Origin: Actinoplanes liguriensis
GTDB lineage: Bacteria > Actinomycetota > Actinomycetes > Mycobacteriales > Micromonosporaceae
Reading direction: 5' to 3'
DNA length: 5,936 nucleotides
Assembly: GCA_000715855.1 (NCBI GenBank)
Contig: KL571207.1
Location: 98,888-104,823 of the forward strand
The notes beneath the pieces were generated by a model, which saw only the letters and a list, made by a program, of their open reading frames with translations, had not been told where the DNA came from and did not search any database. Made by a program: the position numbers and the translations under genes. This document shows positions 1 through 4,766 of this stretch, piece after piece (positions within the stretch are counted from its first letter, which is position 1; the number at the start of each line of letters is the position of its first letter).

Positions 1-52
1 GCTGTATCAGCCGCTGGTCCGGCAGCTGGAGGTGCTGGCATGTGCCTGCTGA
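1..52 (+). CDS. C-terminal end of an upstream gene (partial)
   Basis: The frame beginning at base 2 is open from the window edge to a TGA at 50-52 and reads LYQPLVRQLEVLACAC. Nearly all its codons end in G or C, and the leucine/valine spacing suggests an amphipathic helix. This fits the 3' end of a gene that overlaps the next start (ATG at 40) by 13 nt, so the next gene would be translationally coupled to it. Only 16 residues are visible, no family can be assigned, and another frame is also open over this short stretch, so the call is tentative. Confidence 0.4.
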   Translation, partial: LYQPLVRQLEVLACAC

Positions 53-750
53 CCTTCGTGCCCGCCGGTGTCCGGCCCGACCTGGGCGCGCTGCACAACG
101 GCAGCGTCATCAACGACGACGGGCACGGCTTCGCCATCGTCACCGATTCGGGGCTGCTGGTGCGCCACGGCATGGATGCCGCCGCGCTGATCGAGCAGTT
201 CGCGGCCGCTCGCGCGGCGTTGCCCGACGGGGATGCGATGTTCCACTCGCGGCTCGGCACGTCGGGGCTGCCCGGCCTGGACAACTGCCATCCGTTCCGG
301 GTCGGCGGTGACCGGCGCACGGTCCTGGCACACAACGGCATCCTGCCGGTGCGGGTGGCCAAGACCGAGACGCGATCAGACACTCGGATCGCCGCGGAGC
401 AACTGATTCCGGCGATGGGATCGCTGCGCTCACGCAGGACCCGGCTACGGGTGGAGCGATGGATGGGCCCACACAACCGCATCGTCGTCCTGAGTGTGGA
501 CCGCCGGTACCGGCAGCGTTCCTATCTGCTCAACGAGGAGTCCGGGATCTGGGACGGCGGGATCTGGTACTCCAACAACGGCTACCGGCCGTGGCCTGAC
601 CTCGCCCTCGAGCGTGGCTGGTGCACCTGCCTGACCTGCGACGGACCGCTCGCCGAAGCCGATCAGAACTGCTCCTGGTGCGGCAGTTGCACCGACTGCG
701 GGCTGCCGGCCGGCTACTGCCTCTGCCGCTATCCCATGAACCGCTCCTGA
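40..750 (+). CDS. Class II glutamine amidotransferase-like protein with cysteine-rich C-terminal domain
   Basis: This 236-residue protein resembles the N-terminal-nucleophile amidotransferases, which release ammonia from glutamine using Cys2. Visible matches are Met-Cys at the start, FHSRLGTSG (68-76), NCHPF (82-86), LAHNG (96-100, the Asn-Gly expected at the oxyanion hole) and SDT (113-115). This agrees with the GATase_6/YafJ-like group, which is close to the usual length without a synthase domain. After about residue 190 comes an unusual block with cysteines at 195, 197, 200, 211, 214, 217, 220, 227 and 229, mostly in CxxC spacing, which looks like one or two zinc-ribbon-type sites. The ATG at 40 is supported by GGAGG at 28-32, 7 nt upstream, and by the need for Cys at position 2. 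The acceptor of any released ammonia is unknown; no synthase partner lies in the window. Simple proteolytic or regulatory use of the fold is an alternative. Confidence 0.85.
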   Translation: MCLLTFVPAGVRPDLGALHNGSVINDDGHGFAIVTDSGLLVRHGMDAAALIEQFAAARAALPDGDAMFHSRLGTSGLPGLDNCHPFRVGGDRRTVLAHNGILPVRVAKTETRSDTRIAAEQLIPAMGSLRSRRTRLRVERWMGPHNRIVVLSVDRRYRQRSYLLNEESGIWDGGIWYSNNGYRPWPDLALERGWCTCLTCDGPLAEADQNCSWCGSCTDCGLPAGYCLCRYPMNRS

Positions 751-760
751 TCCAACCCCT

Positions 761-845
761 TTCGCCGGGGGAATCTGCGCACCATCCCCGGCGGATCAGC
801 TCCGGGTGACGTGTGCGGGTTCCCCCCCTTCCTCGAGGTGAGGAG
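761..845 (+). promoter_or_regulatory. Structured leader of first DUF4192 gene
   Basis: A 16-nt arm at 767-782 pairs without interruption with 811-826 (13 Watson-Crick and 3 G-U pairs). Inside it, CCCGG (787-791) pairs with CCGGG (802-806). An alternative, mutually exclusive hairpin pairs CGCCGGGG (763-770) with CCCCGGCG (786-793). Directly downstream, TTCCTC (829-834) can pair with GAGGAG (840-845), which contains the Shine-Dalgarno sequence of the gene starting at 855. The same layout recurs before the second DUF4192 gene at 3649. It could act as an RNA switch, an attenuator or RNA-stability element, or a DNA-level operator. No ligand-binding riboswitch family was recognised. Confidence 0.6.
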
Positions 846-854
846 AACCCTGCA

Positions 855-1787
855 ATGGAAATCCGGATCGCCGAGCCCGCAGATGCGGCCACGATCATTC
901 CGTACCTGCTCGGCTACCAGCCGAAAGACACCCTGACCTTCCTGGCCGTCCAGGGCAGCCGAATGGTCGTCGCCGGTGGCCAGCTGCTGACCGACGACCC
1001 CGACGGCCGGCAGGCCGCCCACCAACTCGCCCACCTGCTGCTCGCCAGGGGCATGCGGGCGATCCTGCTGGTCGGCTACGGCTCCTACCCGGCGATGAAC
1101 AACCTGATCGAGCAAACCGTCGACGGGCTCACCGAGGCCGGGCTCAGCGTGCTCGGCGCGATACGCGTCGACGACAACCGGATCTGGCACGTCGGCTGCG
1201 GCGAACCCAACTGCAAGATCCAGGGCCAGCTGTACGACCCGGCCGGCTCGACCGTCGCCGCGACCGCCACGTTCGCCGGGCTGCAGGTCGTGCCCGACCG
1301 CGAAACCCTCGAAGCCCGCCTCGCCCCGGTCACCGGCGCGCAACAGCAAGCCATGCAGACCGCCATCTCGCAGGCATTGCGCACGATCGGCCGGCCACTG
1401 AGCGCGACCGACACGATGGACCGCGTCGAGACACTCATCGCGGACGCGCTGCAGGAACGACTCTGCGACGCCCGGGCCGCACAACTGCTGGTCCTGCTGG
1501 CCTTCCCCCGGTTCCGTGACCACGCCGTCGGGCTGCTGCACCACAGCCAGGAGCAGATCCAGGTCTGGACCGACCTGACCCGCAGGGCCGGAGCCGGCCG
1601 GCTCGCCTGCACCCCGGCGACCCTTCTGGCTCTGACCGCGCTGCTGGGCGGCGACGGGATCACCGCCGGGATCGCCGCCGAGCGCGCCACCGCCGCCGAC
1701 CCCGACGAGCCCTTCGCGCGGCTGGTCGAAGAGGCCGTCCTGCTCGGCCTCAGCCCGCAAGCTCTGCGCGACGCACTGCGCGGCTGA
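855..1787 (+). CDS. DUF4192 domain-containing protein (copy 1)
   Basis: This 310-residue protein matches the actinobacterial DUF4192 family along its whole length. It has the N-terminal IIPYLLGYQPKDTLTFLAVQ segment (14-33), ILLVGYG (70-76), the central W111-HVGC-x-EPNC motif (Cys115, Cys120) followed by G124 and YDP, GLQV...R-x-x-LEARLAPVTG (142-161), LLVLLAFP (211-218), and the C-terminal ACTPATLLALTALLGGDG (251-268) and ADPDEP...GLSPQAL blocks. The biochemical role of DUF4192 is unknown; I see no signal peptide or membrane segment, so it is probably cytosolic. I chose ATG 855 because AGGAG lies at 841-845 and the family's conserved N-terminus begins right after it. An in-frame GTG at 813 would lie inside the leader structure. 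A diverged second copy lies at 3649-4582. Confidence 0.88.
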   Translation: MEIRIAEPADAATIIPYLLGYQPKDTLTFLAVQGSRMVVAGGQLLTDDPDGRQAAHQLAHLLLARGMRAILLVGYGSYPAMNNLIEQTVDGLTEAGLSVLGAIRVDDNRIWHVGCGEPNCKIQGQLYDPAGSTVAATATFAGLQVVPDRETLEARLAPVTGAQQQAMQTAISQALRTIGRPLSATDTMDRVETLIADALQERLCDARAAQLLVLLAFPRFRDHAVGLLHHSQEQIQVWTDLTRRAGAGRLACTPATLLALTALLGGDGITAGIAAERATAADPDEPFARLVEEAVLLGLSPQALRDALRG

Positions 1788-1801
1788 CCTTCCACACCCA
1801 C

Positions 1802-1836
1802 GTCCCGGGTGCGGTGGTCGCTGCCGCGCCCGGGAC
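1802..1836 (+). promoter_or_regulatory. Intercistronic hairpin before the MGYTHYW gene
   Basis: Bases 1802-1815 pair with 1823-1836 to form a 14-bp stem (two G-U pairs), with the core GTCCCGGG/CCCGGGAC and a 7-nt loop. It starts 14 nt after the DUF4192 stop. No T-tract follows, so it is not a classical intrinsic terminator. A C-rich run, then TTCC (1844-1847), leads to the GGAG Shine-Dalgarno sequence (1854-1857), with which TTCC can pair. A similar hairpin with the same left arm (CCCGGGTGCGG) follows the second DUF4192 gene. Possible roles are transcript processing or stability, partial termination, or translational control. Confidence 0.6.
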
Positions 1837-1863
1837 CCCCACCTTCCTCGAACGGAGATCCCG

Positions 1864-2385
1864 ATGGGCTACACCCACTACTGGGGCCTGCTGGCCAACG
1901 ACCCCGGTTACCACGCCCTTTGGCCGCAGATCGTCACCGACACCGCCCGCATCCTCGACGCGGTCCGTCGCGTCGGCATCGGTATCACCGGCCCGCACGG
2001 CTGGGGCCTGCCGGTGCTCGACCCCGGCTGCGACATCAGTTTCAACGGCAATGCCGAGCCCGGCCTGGCCGCGGACACCTTCGCCCTTCCCGTTCCGGTA
2101 CGCGACGACGAGCGACCGGTGTGGACCGCGAACTTCTGCAAGACCAACCGGCTGCCGTACGACCTGGCCGTCACCGCCGTTCTGCTGCGCTGCCACCTGC
2201 TCGTGCCGCACGCGCTGACGATCAGCAGCGACGGCAGCTGGAACAGCCAGTGGAAAGCCAGCCGCAAATTGCCCGGCACCCGGCGTCGCGTACCCAGTGC
2301 GAGGGCCCTGACCAGCACGTTGTTCGGCCGGATCCCGGACACTGACCCGCTCACCACCCTGTCCTCGCAGCACTGGGGGAAGTGA
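1864..2385 (+). CDS. Conserved 'MGYTHYW' family protein of unknown function
   Basis: This 173-residue protein belongs to a family I recognise from bacterial, phage and plasmid genomes by its N-terminus MGYTHYW. The family then shows a GP-G-G-P segment (GPHGWGLPVLDPG, 43-55), ISFNG (58-62), FCKTNRLPYDLAV (91-103) and TISSDG near the end (119-124). All are present here in the expected order, and the length is normal. No function is known to me. The very conserved YTHYW and FCKT-x-R-x-PYD patches suggest a binding or catalytic site, but that is inference. Several hydrophobic stretches look like core strands or helices rather than membrane segments. The start is supported by GGAG at 1854-1857, 6 nt before ATG. 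The next gene begins 2 nt after the stop, so the two are probably co-translated. Confidence 0.8.
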   Translation: MGYTHYWGLLANDPGYHALWPQIVTDTARILDAVRRVGIGITGPHGWGLPVLDPGCDISFNGNAEPGLAADTFALPVPVRDDERPVWTANFCKTNRLPYDLAVTAVLLRCHLLVPHALTISSDGSWNSQWKASRKLPGTRRRVPSARALTSTLFGRIPDTDPLTTLSSQHWGK

Positions 2386-2387
2386 GC

Positions 2388-2909
2388 ATGGACATCCCCC
2401 TGCACCTGCAGCACCGGCCGACCAGCAGCGGCCTGGTCGTGCCGGTCGCCACCCCGCGAACCGTCGACGGTCGCTACCTGTTCGGCCTGCTCGAAGACCA
2501 CCGGCAGCGGACCCTGCTGATCGAACGCCGCTGCCAGATCTGCGGCCGGCCGCACGGTGATCGGCTGATCCTGTTCGCCCGGCCCGTCGACCTGCGACAG
2601 CGCTGCACCAGCGAACCCGGGCTGTGTCCGCCCTGCGCCGCGTACAGCTCACGGGCCTGCCCCATGCTCGCCGGTCGCCTGCACCAATACCGCGACCGGC
2701 CGCGCACCGACGAACCCGAGACGCCGGACAGCCCGGACACCGCCCGGCGTCGCGGCCACGCCGCCGACGCCTGGTATGCCGTCTGGCTCGACGACTACCA
2801 GGTCACCCCACATCCGGCCCGCCCCGAGGTGCTCGCCGCGTCGTGGCGGCACCACCCGCCTCGGGCAATCCGGCCGATCTTCCATTCTGATCCTTGGAGC
2901 AACGTATGA
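2388..2909 (+). CDS. Small cysteine-motif (putative zinc-binding) protein of unknown function
   Basis: This 173-residue protein has CQIC (49-52) and, 30 residues on, CPPCAAYSSRACPML (80-94), with another Cys at 73. Two CxxC pairs at this spacing suggest a structural zinc site. The 'C-A-x-Y-S-x-x-A-C-P-x-L' ending resembles small conserved proteins of actinobacteria and their phages, none with a function I can name. The rest is basic and proline-rich, with an acidic linker at about 107-118 (TDEPETPDSPDT), and ends in a tryptophan-containing tail. ATG 2388 is preferred over the GTG at 2382, which overlaps the previous stop, because GGGGGAAG at 2375-2382 sits at proper distance only from 2388. 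Its TGA overlaps the next ATG as ATGA (2906-2909), a mark of translational coupling with the GGDEF gene. Confidence 0.72.
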   Translation: MDIPLHLQHRPTSSGLVVPVATPRTVDGRYLFGLLEDHRQRTLLIERRCQICGRPHGDRLILFARPVDLRQRCTSEPGLCPPCAAYSSRACPMLAGRLHQYRDRPRTDEPETPDSPDTARRRGHAADAWYAVWLDDYQVTPHPARPEVLAASWRHHPPRAIRPIFHSDPWSNV

Positions 2910-3547
2910 AAGGGCTCACCGCACCATCCACTCCCGCCTCCGGCGTGCTGGCCGTCGTGGCAGCCGACATCCTGTTGGTTGCGGGCATGCTGTTCGCCGA
3001 CCGAGTGTTGGGTGCCGCCGGCCCGGTGTTGGCCGGACTGCTGCCCGCCCACGCTGCTTTGGTAGGTGCGCTTCTCGCCCGCGCCCGGTCCCAGACCGCG
3101 CAAGCCCTCCGTGATCCGGTCACCGAAGTGTTCGTGCGGCGCGTCGCCGAGCAGTACCTGGACAACGCCACCGGAGTCCAGGTGACGGTCGCGCTGATCG
3201 ACGGCGACAACCTGTCCGCGATCAACAGCCGCTTCGGACACGCTGGTGGCGATGTCCTGCTCGCCACGCTGGCCGAACGGCTCACCCGGGCAGCAGCGCC
3301 CGGCGATGTGGTGGCCCGGCTCGGCGGCGACGAGTTCGTCCTGATCAGCCGGCGCCCGGTCAGCGCCGTCCAACAGGCGCTCGCTGCCCAGTTGAACACT
3401 CGGATGATGCTGTTCGGCGTCCTGATCGACGTCGGGTTCAGCGCCGGGATCTGCCGCGTGCCCGGCGGCAACCACCTGTGGGCTTTCGCCGAAGCAGACC
3501 GATTGATGTACGCCGCCAAGAGCCAAGGCGGCGGCATCCGAATCTGA
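2906..3547 (+). CDS. Membrane-anchored GGDEF domain protein (putative diguanylate cyclase)
   Basis: GGDEF proteins join two GTP molecules into cyclic di-GMP. Here two hydrophobic segments (about 13-30 and 36-58) should form a membrane hairpin, followed by a cytosolic GGDEF domain from about residue 69. Visible elements are DPVTEVFVRR (70-79, a weakened DPLTGLxNRR), DGDNLSAIN (99-107; Asp99 metal ligand, Asn107 base contact), GHAGGD (111-116; Asp116), the intact signature RLGGDEF (138-144) and the late MYAAK (201-205). The active site therefore looks complete. The product-inhibition I-site RxxD is APGD at 131-134, so its arginine is missing. No sensor domain is present, and at 213 residues it is near minimal. 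The start is ATG 2906, with GGAG at 2896-2899 and a 4-base overlap with the previous gene; a TTG at 2894 lies too close to that site. A different cyclic dinucleotide product, or a degenerate receptor role, is possible. Confidence 0.85.
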   Translation: MKGLTAPSTPASGVLAVVAADILLVAGMLFADRVLGAAGPVLAGLLPAHAALVGALLARARSQTAQALRDPVTEVFVRRVAEQYLDNATGVQVTVALIDGDNLSAINSRFGHAGGDVLLATLAERLTRAAAPGDVVARLGGDEFVLISRRPVSAVQQALAAQLNTRMMLFGVLIDVGFSAGICRVPGGNHLWAFAEADRLMYAAKSQGGGIRI

Positions 3548-3560
3548 TCTGAACCATCCC

Positions 3561-3641
3561 TCGCCGGGGAAATTCGTGCACTTCCCGGCGGACGAGCCGG
3601 GCGTGGTGTGCGGATTTCCCCGGCCTTTTCCGTCAGGAGAG
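3561..3641 (+). promoter_or_regulatory. Structured leader of second DUF4192 gene
   Basis: A 19-bp stem pairs 3563-3581 with 3606-3624 (four G-U pairs), enclosing a 6-bp hairpin, CCCGGC (3584-3589) with GCCGGG (3596-3601) and loop GGACGA. The alternative hairpin pairs 3562-3570 with 3582-3590. Downstream, the pyrimidine run 3626-3631 can pair with 3636-3641, covering the Shine-Dalgarno AGGAGAG (3635-3641) of the gene at 3649. Compared with the leader at 761-845, the shared 16 pairs all remain paired: G771-C822 has become A3570-T3617 (a compensatory double change), and four further positions change one partner while keeping a pair. This favours a conserved structure over chance GC-richness. Confidence 0.62.
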
Positions 3642-3648
3642 AACGCAC

Positions 3649-4582
3649 ATGGAAATGCGTATCACCGGCCCGCGCGACGCGGCCACGATCATCCCGTACC
3701 TGTCTCGGCTACCAGCCGCAGCACGCGCTGACCTTCCTCGCCGTCCAGAACGGCAAGGTCGCCTGCACCGGTGCCCAGGAACTGTCCGAGGGCACGGACT
3801 ACCGTTCGGTCGCGAAACACCTGGCCCGAGTGCTGACGGTCAATGACCTGACCGCGGTCGTATTGGTCGGTTACGGTCCGAACCCGTCGACGCAGGATGC
3901 CCTCGAACAGGCCATCGACGTGTTCACCGCCGCCGGAATCACCATCTTGGACGCGATGCGCGTCGGTGAGAACCAGGTGTGGCACGTCGGCTGCGACGAA
4001 CCGGAATGTCAAAACCACGGATTGCCGTACGACCCGCAAAGCTCAGTGGCCGCGGCGAGCGCCACCTACGTCGGCCTGCAGGTCGCCGCCGACCGGCAAG
4101 CCCTGATCGCCCGCCTCGCCCCGGTCACCGGCGCCGACCGAGACGCCATGCTCGCCGCCGTCGCCGCGACCTGGGGCACGTTCGACTTCCCGATGGAGCC
4201 TGCGGAGACAGCCGACCTGCTCGAAGCCCTCGTGGCGGAAGCGCTCGCCCACCGGCTGCCCGACGAACGTGCCGCCCGGCTGCTGGTTCTGCTCGCCTTC
4301 CCGCAGGTGCGCGACTACGCCTGCCACCTGGTCCACGGCACCGACGCGCAGATCCAGGCGTGGACCGACCTGACCCGTCGCGCCGGATCCGGGCAGTTGG
4401 CCTGCACACCGGCGATGTTCCTGGCCATGGCGGCGTTGCAGTCCGGCGACGGCGTGACCGCCACCCTGGCCGCCGACCGCGCATGCGCCGCCGACCCCGA
4501 CGACGAGCTCGCCCGAATGCTCGAACAGGCCATCCAGCTCGGACTCAGCCCGCAGGCACTGAAAGACGCCCTGCACAACTGA
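3649..4582 (+). CDS. DUF4192 domain protein (copy 2) with apparent 1-nt frameshift near the start
   Basis: ATG 3649 has a strong AGGAGAG 7 nt upstream and begins MEMRITGPRDAATIIPYL, matching copy 1. The homology then jumps to the +1 frame, continuing LGYQPQHALTFLAVQ to the TGA at 4580-4582. Copy 1 reads CTG CTC GGC where this gene reads CTGTCTCGGC, so one extra base (about T3703) explains the break. Removing it gives exactly 310 residues, aligning with copy 1 from end to end without gaps; I count about 169 identities. The central WHVGC-DEPEC, YDP, ARLAPVTG, LLVLLAFP and ACTPA blocks are intact. As written, translation from 3649 would stop at 3846 after 65 residues. Starts in the downstream frame (GTG 3608 inside the leader, or GTG 3830) give either a wrong or a missing N-terminus. 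It is a recent pseudogene, a sequencing error, or less likely a frameshifting site. Confidence 0.75.
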
Positions 4583-4607
4583 GCGCCCTATCCCACTTCG
4601 CTGATTC

Positions 4608-4660
4608 CCCGGGTGCGGCCGTCACGCCGTACCCGGGAAATTCCTGTCTTGAAAAGGACG
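4608..4660 (+). promoter_or_regulatory. Intercistronic hairpin and possible SD-sequestering hairpin
   Basis: CCCGGGTGCGGC (4608-4619) pairs with GCCGTACCCGGG (4626-4637): 12 bp with one G-T pair and a 6-nt loop. It starts 25 nt after the second DUF4192 stop. Its left arm repeats that of the hairpin at 1802-1836. The right arms differ, but pairing is kept (T1810-G1828 becomes T4614-A4631; G1811-C1827 becomes G4615-T4630). Just downstream, GTCTT (4646-4650) and AGGAC (4655-4659) can form a 5-bp hairpin with a GAAA loop that covers the AAGGA ribosome-binding site for GTG 4667. There is no T-tract to mark an intrinsic terminator. Confidence 0.55.
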
Positions 4661-4666
4661 ACCCCG

Positions 4667-4753
4667 GTGGCCCACAACGTCGACATCCGCACCGCACCTG
4701 CGGAAGTAACCACGTGGGCGGCCATCTCTTTTTTCATGAAAGGCAAACCATGA
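4667..4753 (+). CDS. 28-codon mini-ORF upstream of the cell-wall hydrolase
   Basis: GTG 4667 has an AAGGA at 4654-4658, 8 nt upstream, and lies at the same place relative to the trailing hairpin as the ATG of the MGYTHYW gene does in copy 1. It encodes 28 residues beginning MAHNVDIRTAPAEVTTWAA and ending in FFMKGKP, then TGA at 4751-4753. The first half has codons like its neighbours; the second half (about 4721-4760) is distinctly AT-richer and contains the palindrome TTTCATGAAA. The TGA overlaps an ATG at 4750 that opens only a six-residue frame, whose own TGA overlaps the hydrolase ATG at 4767 (ATGA again). It could be a leader peptide that couples translation to the hydrolase, or the remnant of a longer gene lost by deletion. 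I do not recognise the peptide. Confidence 0.4.
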   Translation: MAHNVDIRTAPAEVTTWAAISFFMKGKP

Positions 4754-4766
4754 TTTGGGTACGGCC

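Larger units (their letters stand above)
751..1863 (+). repeat. DUF4192 cassette, copy 1 (leader + gene + trailing hairpin)
   Basis: This stretch has the same order of parts as 3548-4666: a leader with nested inverted repeats, a 310-codon DUF4192 gene, and a trailing CCCGGGTGCGG-type hairpin followed by the next gene's Shine-Dalgarno sequence. The copies are diverged (about 55% protein identity by hand count) but similar in both coding and flanking parts, so the ancestral duplication probably included the flanks. Exact ends cannot be set by eye. Confidence 0.55.
3548..4666 (+). repeat. DUF4192 cassette, copy 2 (leader + gene + trailing hairpin)
   Basis: This is the second copy of the unit described at 751-1863: nested inverted-repeat leader, 310-codon DUF4192 gene (here with one extra base), and a CCCGGGTGCGG hairpin followed by a Shine-Dalgarno sequence and a start codon. 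What follows differs: copy 1 leads into the MGYTHYW gene, copy 2 into a 28-codon mini-ORF. Confidence 0.55.

Noticed and set aside
813..854. GTG 813 as the start of the first DUF4192 gene
   Set aside because: It lies in the leader stem with no SD. ATG 855 has AGGAG and begins exactly where homology with copy 2 begins.
729..1760. Long minus-strand open frame (343 codons) opposite the first DUF4192 gene
   Set aside because: It is the antisense shadow of a clear DUF4192 gene in GC-rich DNA. Its translation is Gly/Gln/Val-rich low-complexity sequence with no family motif.
1802..1836. Rho-independent terminator
   Set aside because: The stem is strong, but no T-run follows, and the next gene's ribosome site starts 18 nt later. 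It is kept as a hairpin of unknown role.
1750..2652. Minus-strand open frame of 300 codons opposite the MGYTHYW and Cys-motif genes
   Set aside because: The opposite strand carries recognisable families with ribosome sites and coupled starts. The antisense translation is Arg/Ala/Gly-rich without motifs.
3608..3702. GTG 3608 as the start of the second DUF4192 gene
   Set aside because: The codon lies inside the right arm of the leader stem and has no SD, and the residues it adds do not match the family. The true N-terminus is in the other frame from ATG 3649.
751..4666. CRISPR or other direct-repeat array
   Set aside because: The repeated elements are only four, diverged, of two types, and placed between genes, not regularly spaced short direct repeats.
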